The notes beneath the pieces are model-generated. The model saw only the letters and a program-made list of their open reading frames with translations, searched no databases and was not told the origin of the DNA. From Pagrus major (lineage: Eukaryota > Chordata > Actinopteri > Spariformes > Sparidae): a stretch of 64,000 bases of DNA. Positions 37,884 through 51,100 of this stretch are shown piece by piece. Numbering within the stretch: position 1 is the stretch's first letter; each line of letters starts with the position of its first letter. The DNA lies in assembly GCF_040436345.1 (NCBI RefSeq), contig NC_133230.1, positions 28,233,551 through 28,297,550 on the forward strand, in the 5' to 3' direction. Position numbers and translations under genes: made by a program.

Positions 37884-40800
37884 AAGAGAAACTCACCAAG
37901 CAAAATTTTGTCAAAGTCAATTTACCATTATACAAACTGTAAAGTCTCTTCAGAGACCAACAAAAATTGCCTCAGCTGACTATATTTCAAGTCATCCAGG
38001 CGGGGTATTGGGTTAAGTTTTCAACCAGCAATAATCACGTCTCAGTAGAACTTCATAGACTATGAAATTGCCTCTGCAAAAGGATACTGATGGACCCAAT
38101 GAGTTTTAACTGGACCTTGTCCAACACTCACATCAAGCGTGGTACTTTCTCAACCTTCCTGTATGTACACTACTTTCCAGGTGCACATACTCTTCTTGTT
38201 GCACGTGATTGGCTCATTTAGAAGAGGCCCCGCCTTCTACATACAAAGGAAATCACCGCTGAATGGGAAATCTTAAATTGTTTGGGTAAAAGTCTTTCTC
38301 AGAAGGACAAGAAGCAATTTGCTGAGTAAATGGGGACTTCCAAATTGTACAATGTTTCACCTTATCCAGACCAGCTGAGCCAGGAACTTGTTTTGTTGTC
38401 TTTCAGAAGAGAAACTCACCAAGCAAAACTTTGTCAAAGTCAATTTACCATTATACAAAGTGTAAAGTCTCTTCAGAGACCAACAAAAATTGCCTCAGCT
38501 GACTATATTTCAAGTCATCCAGGCGGGGTATTGGGTTAAGTTTTCAACCAGCAATAATCACGTCTCAGTAGAACTTCATAGACTATGAAATTGCCTCTGC
38601 AAAAGGATACTCATTGACCCAATGAGTTTTAACTGGACCTTGTCCAACACTCACATCAAGCGTGGTACTTTCTCAACCTTCCTGTATGTACACTACTTTC
38701 CAGGTGCACATACTCTTCTTGTTGCACGTGATTGGCTCATTTAGAAGAGGCCCCGCCTTCTACATACAAAGGAAATCACCGCTGAATGGGAAATCTTAAA
38801 TTGTTTGGGTAAAAGTCTTTCTCAGAAGGACATGAAGCAATTTGCTGAGTAAGTCGGGACTTCCAAGTTGTACAATGTTTCACCTTATCCAGACCAGCTG
38901 AGCCAGGAACTTGTTTTGTCGTCTTTCAGAAGAGAAACTCACCAAGCAAAATTTTGTCAAAGTCAATTTACCATTATACAAACTGTAAAGTCTCTTCAGA
39001 GACCAACAAAAATTGCCTCAGCTGACTATATTTCAAGTCATCCAGGCGGGGTATTGGGTTAAGTTTTCAACCAGCAATAATCACGTCTCAGTAGAACTTC
39101 ATAGACTATGAAATTGCCTCTGCACAAGGATACTGATGGACCTAATGAGTTTTAACTGGACCTTGTCCAACACTCACATCAAGCGTGGTACTTTCTCAAC
39201 CTTCCTGTATGTACACTACTTTCCAGGCGCGATAATGTTCTTGTTGCATGTGATTGGCTCATTTAGAAGAGGCCCCGCCTTCTAAATACAAAGGAAATCA
39301 CCGCTGAATGGGAAATCATAAATTGTTTGGGCAAAAGTCTTTCTCAGAAGGACAAGAAGCAATTTGCTGAGTAAATCGGGACTTCCAAGTTGTAAAATGT
39401 TTCACCTTATCCAGACCAGCTGAGCCAGGAACTTGTTTTGTTGTCTTTCAGAAGAGAAACTCACCAAGCAAAACTTTGTCAAAGTTAATTTACCATTAAA
39501 CAAAGTGTAAAGTCTCTTCAGAGACCAACAAAAATTGCCTCAGCTGACTATATTTCAAGTCATCCAGGCGGGGTATTGGGTTAAGTTTTCAACCAGCAAT
39601 AATCACGTCTCAGTAGAACTTCATAGACTATGAAATTGCCTCTGCAAAAGGATACTGATGGACCCAATGAGTTTTAACTGGACCTTGTCCAACACTCACA
39701 TCAAGCGTGGTACTTTCTCAACCTTCCTGTATGTACACTACTTTCCAGGTGCACATACTCTTCTTGTTGCACGTGATTGGCTCATTTAGAAGAGGCCCCG
39801 CCTTCTACATACAAAGGAAATCACCGCTGAATGGGAAATCTTAAATTGTTTGGGTAAAAGTCTTTCTCAGAAGGACAAGAAGCAATTTGCTGAGTAAATG
39901 GGGACTTCCAAATTGTACAATGTTTCACCTTATCCAGACCAGCTGAGCCAGGAACTTGTTTTGTTGTCTTTCAGAAGAGAAACTCACCAAGCAAAACTTT
40001 GTCAAAGTCAATTTACCATTATACAAAGTGTAAAGTCTCTTCAGAGACCAACAAAAATTGCCTCAGCTGACTATATTTCAAGTCATCCAGGCGGGGTATT
40101 GGGTTAAGTTTTCAACCAGCAATAATCACGTCTCAGTAGAACTTCATAGACTATGAAATTGCCTCTGCAAAAGGATACTGATGGACCTAATGAGTTTTAA
40201 CTGGACCTTGTCCAACACTCACATCAAGCGTGGTACTTTCTCAACCTTCCTGTATGTACACTACTTTCCAGGTGCACATACTCTTCTTGTTGCACGTGAT
40301 TGGCTCATTTAGAAGAGGCCCCGCCTTCTACATACAAAGGAAATCACCGCTGAATGGGAAATCTTAAATTGTTTGGGTAAAAGTCTTTCTCAGAAGGACA
40401 TGAAGCAATTTGCTGAGTAAGTCGGGACTTCCAAGTTGTACAATGTTTCACCTTATCCAGACCAGCTGAGCCAGGAACTTGTTTTGTAGTCTTTCAGAAG
40501 AGAAACTCACCAAGCAAAACTTTGTCAAAATAAATTTACCATTATACAAAGTGTAAAGTCTCTTCAGAGACCAACAAAAATTGCCTCAGCTGACTATATT
40601 TCAAGTCATCCAGGCGGGGTATTGGGTTAAGTTTTCAACCAGCAATAATCACGTCTCAGTAGAACTTCATAGACTATGAAATTGCCTCTGCAAAAGGATA
40701 CTGATGGACCCAATGAGTTTTAACTGGACCTTGTCCAACACTCACATCAAGCGTGGTACTTTCTCAACCTTCCTGTATGTACACTACTTTCCAGGCGCGA

Positions 40801-42479
40801 AAATGTTCTTGTTGCATGTGATTGGCTCATTTAGAAGAGGCCCCGCCTTCTACATACAAAGGAAATCACCGCTGAATGGGAAATCTTAAATTGTTTGGGT
40901 AAAAGTCTTTCTCAGAAGGACAAGAAGCAATTTGCTGAGTAAATGGGGACTTCCAAATTGTACAATGTTTCACCTTATCCAGACCAGCTGAGCCAGGAAC
41001 TTGTTTTGTTGTCTTTCAGAAGAGAAACTCACCAAGCAAAACTTTGTCAAAGTCAATTTACCATTATACAAAGTGTAAAGTCTCTTCAGAGACCAACAAA
41101 AATTGCCTCAGCTGACTATATTTCAAGTCATCCAGGCGGGGTATTGGGTTAAGTTTTCAACCAGCAATAATCACGTCTCAGTAAAACTTCATAGACTATG
41201 AAATTGCCTCTGCAAAAGGATACTGATGGACCCAATGAGTTTTAACTGGACCTTGTCCAACACTCACATCAAGCGTGGTACTTTCTCAACCTTCCTGTAT
41301 GTACACTACTTTCCAGGCGCGAAAATGTTCTTGTTGCACGTGATTGGCTCATTTAGAAGAGGCCCCGCCTTCTACATACAAAGGAAATCACCGCTGAATG
41401 GGAAATCATAAATTGTTTGGGCAAAAGTCTTTCTCAGAAGGACAAGAAGCAATTTGCTGAGTAAATCGGGACTTCCAAGTTGTAAAATGTTTCACCTTAT
41501 CCAGACCAGCTGAGCCAGGAACTTGTTTTGTTGTCTTTCAGAAGAGAAACTCACCAAGCAAAACTTTGTCAAAGTTAATTTACCATTATACAAAGTGTAA
41601 AGTCTCTTCAGAGACCAACAAAAATTGCCTCAGCTGATTATATTTCAAGTCATCCAGGCGGGGTATTGGGTTAAGTTTTCAACCAGCAATAATCACGTCT
41701 CAGTAGAACTTCATAGACTATGAAATTGCCTCTGCAAAAGGATACTGATGGACCCAATGAGTTTTAACTGGACCTTGTCCAACACTCACATCAAGCGTGG
41801 TACTTTCTCAACCTTCCTGTATGTACACTACTTTCCAGGTGCACATACTCTTCTTGTTGCACGTGATTGGCTCATTTAGAAGAGGCCCCGCCTTCTACAT
41901 ACAAAGGAAATCACCGCTGAATGGGAAATCTTAAATTGTTTGGGTAAAAGTCTTTCTCAGAAGGACAAGAAGCAATTTGCTGAGTAAATGGGGACTTCCA
42001 AATTGTACAATGTTTCACCTTATCCAGACCAGCTGAGCCAGGAACTTGTTTTGTTGTCTTTCAGAAGAGAAACTCACCAAGCAAAACTTTGTCAAAGTCA
42101 ATTTACCATTATACAAAGTGTAAAGTCTCTTCAGAGACCAACAAAAATTGCCTCAGCTGACTATATTTCAAGTCATCCAGGCGGGGTATTGGGTTAAGTT
42201 TTCAACCAGCAATAATCACGTCTCAGTAGAACTTCATAGACTATGAAATTGCCTCTGCACAAGGATACTGATGGACCCAATGAGTTTTAACTGGACCTTG
42301 TCCAACACTCACATCAAGCGTGGTACTTTCTCAACCTTCCTGTATGTACACTACTTTCCAGGCGCGAAAATGTTCTTGTTGCATGTGATTGGCTCATTTA
42401 GAAGAGGCCCCGCCTTCTACATACAAAGGAAATCACCGCTGAATGGGAAATCATAAATTGTTTGGGCAAAAGTCTTTCT

Positions 42480-45300
42480 CAGAAGGACATGAAGCAATTT
42501 GCTGAGTAAGTCGGGACTTCCAAGTTGTACAATGCTTCACCTTATCCAGACCAGCTGAGCCAGGAACTTGTTTCATAGTCTTTCAGAAGAGAAACTCACC
42601 AAGCAAAATTTTGTCAAAGTCAATTTACCATTATACAAACTGTAAAGTCTCTTCAGAGACCAACAAAAATTGCCTCAGCTGACTATATTTCAAGTCATCC
42701 AGGCGGGGTATTGGGTTAAGTTTTCAACCAGCAATAATCACGTCTCAGTAAAACTTCATAGACTATGAAATTGCCTCTGCAAAAGGATACTGATGGACCT
42801 AATGAGTTTTAACTGGACCTTGTCCAACACTCACATCAAGCGTGGTACTTTCTCAACCTTCCTGTATGTACACTACTTTCCAGGTGCACATACTCTTCTT
42901 GTTGCACGTGATTGGCTCATTTAGAAGAGGCCCCGCCTTCTACATACAAAGGAAATCACCGCTGAATGGGAAATCTTAAATTGTTTGGGTAAAAGTCTTT
43001 CTCAGAAGGACATGAAGCAATTCGCTGAGTAAGTCGGGACTTCCAAGTTGTACAATGTTTCACCTTATCCAGACCAGCTGAGCCAGGAACTTGTTTTGTA
43101 GTCTTTCAGAAGAGAAACTCACCAAGCAAAATTTTGTCAAAGTCAATTTACCATTATACAAACTGTAAAGTCTCTTCAGAGACCAACAAAAATTGCCTCA
43201 GCTGACTATATTTCAAGTCATCCAGGCGGGGTATTGGGTTAAGTTTTCAACCAGCAATAATCACGTCTCAGTAAAACTTCATAGACTATGAAATTGCCTC
43301 TGCAAAAGGATACTGATGGACCTAATGAGTTTGAACTGGACCTTGTCCAACACTCACATCAAGCGTGGTACTTTCTCAACCTTCCTGTATGTACACTACT
43401 TTCCAGGTGCACATACTCTTCTTGTTGCACGTGATTGGCTCATTTAGAAGAGGCCCCGCCTTCTACATACAAAGGAAATCACCGCTGAATGGGAAATCTT
43501 AAATTGTTTGGGCAAAAGTCTTTCTCAGAAGGACAAGAAGCAATTTGCTGAGTAAATGGGGACTTCCAAGTTGTAAAATGTTTCACCTTATCCAGACCAG
43601 CTGAGCCAGGAACTTGTTTTGTTGTCTTTCAGAAGAGAAACTCACCAAGCAAAACTTTGTCAAAGTTAATTTACCATTAAACAAAGTGTAAAGTCTCTTC
43701 AGAGACCAACAAAAATTGCCTCAGCTGACTATATTTCAAGTCATCCAGGCGGGGTATTGGGTTAAGTTTTCAACCAGCAATAATCACGTCTCAGTAGAAC
43801 TTCATAGACTATGAAATTGCCTCTGCAAAAGGATACTGATGGACCCAATGAGTTTTAACTGGACCTTGTCCAACACTCACATCAAGCGTGGTACTTTCTC
43901 AACCTTCCTGTATGTACACTACTTTCCAGCTGCACATACTCTTCTTGTTGCACGTGATTGGCTCATTTAGAAGAGGCCCCGCCTTCTACATACAAAGGAA
44001 ATCACAGCTGAATGGGAAATCTTAAATTGTTTGGGCAAAAGTCTTTCTCAGAAGGACAAGAAGCAATTTGCTGAGTAAATCGGGACTTCCAAGTTGTAAA
44101 ATGTTTCACCTTATCCAGACCAGCTGAGCCAGGAACTTGTTTTGTTGTCTTTCAGAAGAGAAACTCACCAAGCAAAACTTTGTCAAAGTTAATTTACCAT
44201 TATACAAAGTGTAAAGTCTCTTCAGAGACCAACAAAAATTGCCTCAGCTGACTATATTTCAAGTCATCCAGGCGGGGTATTGGGTTAAGTTTTCAACCAG
44301 CAATAATCACGTCTCAGTAGAACTTCATAGACTATGAAATTGCCTCTGCACAAGGATACTGATGGACCCAATGAGTATTAACTGGACCTTGTCCAACACT
44401 CACATCAAGCGTGGTACTTTCTCAACCTTCCTGTATGTACACTACTTTCCAGGTGCACATACTCTTCTTGTTGCACGTGATTGGCTCATTTAGAAGAGGC
44501 CCCGCCTTCTACATACAAAGGAAATCACCGCTGAATGGGAAATCATAAATTGTTTGGGTAAAAGTCTTTCTCAGAAGGACAAGAAGCAATTTGCTGAGTA
44601 AATGGGGACTTCCAAGTTGTACAATGTTTCACCTTATCCAGACCAGCTGAGCCAGGAACTTGTTTTGTTGTCTTTCAGAAGAGAAACTCACCAAGCAAAA
44701 CTTTGTCAAAGTCAATTTACCATTATACAAAGCGTAAAGTCTCTTCAGAGACCAACAAAAATTGCCTCAGCTGACTATATTTCAAGTCATCCAGGCGGGG
44801 TATTGGGTTAAGTTTTCAACCAGCAATAATCACGTCTCAGTAGAACTTCATAGACTATGAAATTGCCTCTGCACAAGGATACTGATGGACCCAATGAGTT
44901 TTAACTGGACCTTGTCCAACACTCACATCAAGCGTGGTACTTTCTCAACCTTCCTGTATGTACATTATTTTCCAGGCGCGAAAATGTTCTTGTTGCACGT
45001 GATTGGCTCGTTTAGAAGAGGCCCCGCCTTCTACATACAAAGGAAATCACCGCTGAATGGGAAATCATAAATTGTTTGGGCAAAAGTCTTTCTCAGAAGG
45101 ACATGAAGCAATTTGCTGAGTAAGTTGGGACTTCCAAGTTTTACAATGTTTCACCTTATCCAGACCAGCTGAGCCAGGAACTTGTTTTGTAGTCTTTCAG
45201 AAGAGAAACTCACCAAGCAAAATTTTGTCAAAGTCAATTTACCATTATACAAAGTGTAAAGTCTCTACAGAGACCAACAAAAATTGCCTCAGTTGACTAT
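42480..45300 (+). repeat. Block copied from ~28.9-31.7 kb (offset 13,586 bp)
   Basis: Rare variants are shared at a constant offset of 13,586 bp, equal to 26 monomers: GAGTTTGAAC at 29741 and 43327, CAGCTGCACA at 30341 and 43927, frame starts 31016/44602 and 31299/44885. Near 45.3 kb the copy crosses over inside a unit, so that one unit of the source (about 31.8-32.3 kb) is missing. Confidence 0.88.
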
Positions 45301-46699
45301 ATTTGAAGACATCCAGGCGGGGTATTGGGTTAAGTTTTCAACCAGCAATAATCACGTCTCAGTAAAACTTCATAGACTATGAAATTGCCTCTGCAAAAGG
45401 ATACTGATGGACCTAATGAGTTTTAACTGGACCTTGTCCAACACTCACATCAAGCGTGGTACTTTCTCAACCTTCCTGTATGTACACTACTTTCCAGGCG
45501 CGAAAATGTTCTTGTTGCACGTGATTGGCTCATTTAGAAGAGGCCCCGCCTTCTACATACAAAGGAAATCAACGCTGAATGGGAAATCATAAATTGTTTG
45601 GGCAAAAGTCTTTCTCAGAAGGACAAGAAGCAATTTGCTGAGTAAATCGGGACTTCCAAGTTGTAAAATGTTTTACCTTATCCAGACCAGCTGAGCCAGG
45701 AACTTGTTTTGTTGTCTTTCAGAAGAGAAACTCACCAAGCAAAACTTTGTCAAAATAAATTTACCATTATACAAAGTGTAAAGTCTCTTCAGAGACCAAC
45801 AAAAATTGCCTCAGCTGACTATATTTCAAGTCATCCAGGCGGGGTATTGGGTTAAGTTTTCAACCAGCAATAATCACGTCTCAGTAGAACTTCATAGACT
45901 ATGAAATTGCCTCTGCAAAAGGATACTGATGGACCCAATGAGTTTTAACTGGACCTTGTCCAACACTCACATCAAGCGTGGTACTTTCTCAACCTTCCTG
46001 TATGTACACTACTTTCCAGGTGCACATACTCTTCTTGTTGCACGTGATTGGCTCATTTAGAAGAGGCCCCGCCTTCTACATACAAAGGAAATCACAGCTG
46101 AATGGGAAATCTTAAATTGTTTGGGTAAAAGTCTTTCTCAGAAGGACATGAAGCAATTTGCTGAGTAAGTCGGGACTTCCAAGTTGTACAATGTTTCACC
46201 TTATCCAGACCAGCTGAGCCAGGAACTTGTTTTGTCGTCTTTCAGAAGAGAAACTCACCAAGCAAAATTTTGTCAAAGTCAATTTACCATTATACAAACT
46301 GTAAAGTCTCTTCAGAGACCAACAAAAATTGCCTCAGCTGACTATATTTCAAGTCATCCAGGCGGGGTATTGGGTTAAGTTTTCAACCAGCAATAATCAC
46401 GTCTCAGTAGAACTTCATAGACTATAAAATTGCCTCTGCACAAGGATACTGATGGACCTAATGAGTTTTAACTGGACCTTGTCCAACACTCACATCAAGC
46501 GTGGTACTTTCTCAACCTTCCTGTATGTACACTACTTTCCAGGCGCGATAATGTTCTTGTTGCATGTGATTGGCTCATTTAGAAGAGGCCCCGCCTTCTA
46601 AATACAAAGGAAATCACCGCTGAATGGGAAATCATAAATTGTTTGGGCAAAAGTCTTTCTCAGAAGGACAAGAAGCAATTTGCTGAGTAAATCGGGACT

Positions 46700-46720
46700 T
46701 CCAAGTTGCCAGGAACTTGT
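46700..46720 (+). repeat. Monomer with a ~32-bp deletion
   Basis: CTTCCAAGTTG is joined directly to CCAGGAACTTG. The usual 32 bp between them (AAAATG...GCTGAG) are absent. This unit also lies where one unit of the ancestral nine-mer order has been lost. Confidence 0.85.
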
Positions 46721-48199
46721 TTTGTTGTCTTTCAGAAGAGAAACTCACCAAGCAAAACTTTGTCAAAGTTAATTTACCATTAAACAAAGTGTAAAGTCTC
46801 TTCAGAGACCAACAAAAATTGCCTCAGCTGACTATATTTCAAGTCATCCAGGCGGGGTATTGGGTTAAGTTTTCAACCAGCAATAATCACGTCTCAGTAG
46901 AACTTCATAGACTATGAAATTGCCTCTGCAAAAGGATACTGATGGACCTAATGAGTTTTAACTGGACCTTGTCCAACACTCACATCAAGCGTGGTACTTT
47001 CTCAACCTTCCTGTATGTACACTACTTTCCAGGTGCACATACTCTTCTTGTTGCACGTGATTGGCTCATTTAGAAGAGGCCCCGCCTTCTACATACAAAG
47101 GAAATCACCGCTGAATGGGAAATCTTAAATTGTTTGGGTAAAAGTCTTTCTCAGAAGGACATGAAGCAATTTGCTGAGTAAGTCGGGACTTCCAAGTTGT
47201 ACAATGTTTCACCTTATCCAGACCAGCTGAGCCAGGAACTTGTTTTGTAGTCTTTCAGAAGAGAAACTCACCAAGCAAAACTTTGTCAAAATAAATTTAC
47301 CATTATACAAAGTGTAAAGTCTCTTCAAGAGACCAACAAAAATTGCCTCAGCTGACTATATTTCAAGTCATCCAGGCGGGGTATTGGGTTAAGTTTTCAA
47401 CCAGCAATAATCACGTCTCAGTAGAACTTCATAGACTATGAAATTGCCTCTGCAAAAGGATACTGATGGACCCAATGAGTTTTAACTGGACCTTGTCCAA
47501 CACTCACATCAAGCGTGGTACTTTCTCAACCTTCCTGTATGTACACTACTTTCCAGGCGCGAAAATGTTCTTGTTGCATGTGATTGGCTCATTTAGAAGA
47601 GGCCCCGCCTTCTACATACAAAGGAAATCACCGCTGAATGGGAAATCTTAAATTGTTTGGGTAAAAGTCTTTCTCAGAAGGACAAGAAGCAATTTGCTGA
47701 GTAAATGGGGACTTCCAAATTGTACAATGTTTCACCTTATCCAGACCAGCTGAGCCAGGAACTTGTTTTGTTGTCTTTCAGAAGAGAAACTCACCAAGCA
47801 AAACTTTGTCAAAGTCAATTTACCATTATACAAAGTGTAAAGTCTCTTCAGAGACCAACAAAAATTGCCTCAGCTGACTATATTTCAAGTCATCCAGGCG
47901 GGGTATTGGGTTAAGTTTTCAACCAGCAATAATCACGTCTCAGTAAAACTTCATAGACTATGAAATTGCCTCTGCAAAAGGATACTGATGGACCCAATGA
48001 GTTTTAACTGGACCTTGTCCAACACTCACATCAAGCGTGGTACTTTCTCAACCTTCCTGTATGTACACTACTTTCCAGGCGCGAAAATGTTCTTGTTGCA
48101 CGTGATTGGCTCATTTAGAAGAGGCCCCGCCTTCTACATACAAAGGAAATCACCGCTGAATGGGAAATCATAAATTGTTCGGGCAAAAGTCTTTCTCAG

Positions 48200-51100
48200 A
48201 AGGACAAGAAGCAATTTGCTGAGTAAATCGGGACTTCCAAGTTGTAAAATGTTTCACCTTATCCAGACCAGCTGAGCCAGGAACTTGTTTTGTTGTCTTT
48301 CAGAAGAGAAACTCACCAAGCAAAACTTTGTCAAAGTTAATTTACCATTATACAAAGTGTAAAGTCTCTTCAGAGACCAACAAAAATTGCCTCAGCTGAC
48401 TATATTTCAAGTCATCCAGGCGGGGTATTGGGTTAAGTTTTCAACCAGCAATAATCACGTCTCAGTAGAACTTCATAGACTATGAAATTGCCTCTGCAAA
48501 AGGATACTGATGGACCCAATGAGTTTTAACTGGACCTTGTCCAACACTCACATCAAGCGTGGTACTTTCTCAACCTTCCTGTATGTACACTACTTTCCAG
48601 GTGCACATACTCTTCTTGTTGCACGTGATTGGCTCATTTAGAAGAGGCCCCGCCTTCTACATACAAAGGAAATCACCGCTGAATGGGAAATCTTAAATTG
48701 TTTGGGTAAAAGTCTTTCTCAGAAGGACAAGAAGCAATTTGCTGAGTAAATGGGGACTTCCAAATTGTACAATGTTTCACCTTATCCAGACCAGCTGAGC
48801 CAGGAACTTGTTTTGTTGTCTTTCAGAAGAGAAACTCACCAAGCAAAACTTTGTCAAAGTCAATTTACCATTATACAAAGTGTAAAGTCTCTTCAGAGAC
48901 CAACAAAAATTGCCTCAGCTGACTATATTTCAAGTCATCCAGGCGGGGTATTGGGTTAAGTTTTCAACCAGCAATAATCACGTCTCAGTAGAACTTCATA
49001 GACTATGAAATTGCCTCTGCAAAAGGATACTCATTGACCCAATGAGTTTTAACTGGACCTTGTCCAACACTCACATCAAGCGTGGTACTTTCTCAACCTT
49101 CCTGTATGTACACTACTTTCCAGGTGCACATACTCTTCTTGTTGCACGTGATTGGCTCATTTAGAAGAGGCCCCGCCTTCTACATACAAAGGAAATCACC
49201 GCTGAATGGGAAATCTTAAATTGTTTGGGTAAAAGTCTTTCTCAGAAGGACATGAAGCAATTTGCTGAGTAAGTCGGGACTTCCAAGTTGTACAATGTTT
49301 CACCTTATCCAGACCAGCTGAGCCAGGAACTTGTTTTGTAGTCTTTCAGAAGAGAAACTCACCAAGCAAAACTTTGTCAAAGTCAATTTACCATTATACA
49401 AAGTGTAAAGTCTCTTCAGAGACCAACAAAAATTGCCTCAGCTGACTATATTTCAAGTCATCCAGGCGGGGTATTGGGTTAAGTTTTCAACCAGCAATAA
49501 TCACGTCTCAGTAGAACTTCATAGACTATGAAACTGCCTCTGCACAAGGATACTGATGGACCCAATGAGTTTTAACTGGACCTTGTCCAACACTCACATC
49601 AAGCGTGGTACTTTCTCAACCTTCCTGTATGTACACTACTTTCCAGGTGCACATACTCTTCTTGTTGCACGTGATTGGCTCATTTAGAAGAGGCCCCGCC
49701 TTCTACATACAAAGGAAATCACCGCTGAATGGGAAATCATAAATTGTTTGGGCAAAAGTCTTTCTCAGAAGGACAAGAAGCAATTTGCTGAGTAAATCGG
49801 GACTTCCAAGTTGTAAAATGTTTCACCTTATCCAGACCAGCTGAGCCAGGAACTTGTTTTGTTGTCTTTCAGAAGAGAAACTCACCAAGCAAAACTTTGT
49901 CAAAGTTAATTTGCCATTATACAAAGTGTAAAGTCTCTTCAGAGACCAACAAAAATTGCCTCAGCTGACTATATTTCAAGTCATCCAGGCGGGGTATTGG
50001 GTTAAGTTTTCAACCAGCAATAATCACGTCTCAGTAAAACTTCATAGACTATGAAATTGCCTCTGCAAAAGGATACTGATGGACCCAATGAGTTTTAACT
50101 GGACCTTGTCCAACACTCACATCAAGCGTGGTACTTTCTCAACCTTCCTGTATGTACACTACTTTCCAGGCACGAAAATGTTCTTGTTGCATGTGATTGG
50201 CTCATTTAGAAGAGGCCCCGCCTTCTACATACAAAGGAAATCACCGCTGAATGGGAAATCATAAATTGTTTGGGCAAAAGTCTTTCTCAGAAGGACAAGA
50301 AGCAATTTGCTGAGTAAATCGGGACTTCCAAGTTGTAAAATGTTTCACCTTATCCAGACCAGCTGAGCCAGGAACTTGTTTTGTTGTCTTTCAGAAGAGA
50401 AACTCACCAAGCAAAACTTTGTCAAAGTTAATTTACCATTAAACAAAGTGTAAAGTCTCTTCAGAGACCAACAAAAATTGCCTCAGCTGACTATATTTCA
50501 AGTCATCCAGGCGGGGTATTGGGTTAAGTTTTCAACCAGCAATAATCACGTCTCAGTAGAACTTCATAGACTATGAAATTGCCTCTGCAAAAGGATACTG
50601 ATGGACCCAATGAGTTTTAACTGGACCTTGTCCAACACTCACATCAAGCGTGGTACTTTCTCAACCTTCCTGTATGTACACTACTTTCCAGGTGCACATA
50701 CTCTTCTTGTTGCATGTGATTGGCTCATTTAGAAGAGGCCCCGCCTTCTACATACAAAGGAAATCACCGCTGAATGGGAAATCTTAAATTGTTTGGGTAA
50801 AAGTCTTTCTCAGAAGGACATGAAGCAATTTGCTGAGTAAGTCGGGACTTCCAAGTTGTACAATGTTTCACCTTATCCAGACCAGCTGAGCCAGGAACTT
50901 GTTTTGTCGTCTTTCAGAAGAGAAACTCACCAAGCAAAACTTTGTCAAAGTCAATTTACCATTATACAAACTGTAAAGTCTCTTCAGAGACCAACAAAAA
51001 TTGCCTCAGCTGACTATATTTCAAGTCATCCAGGCGGGGTATTGGGTTAAGTTTTCAACCAGCAATAATCACGTCTCAGTAAAACTTCATAGACTATGAA

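Larger units (their letters stand above)
33240..42480 (+). repeat. Two tandem copies of a nine-monomer higher-order repeat (4,703 bp)
   Basis: Variant landmarks recur exactly 4,703 bp apart: the word TCATTGACCC at 33908 and 38611, frame starts at 33627/38330, 34165/38868, 35195/39898, 36001/40704, 36523/41226 and 37568/42271. The type order B-B-A'-B-B-A-A-B-A (A' = the GATAATG variant) is the same in both copies. First copy about 33240-37780, second about 37943-42480. The homology to the first copy fades near 42.5 kb, where the sequence switches to resemble the 28.9-kb region. Confidence 0.9.
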
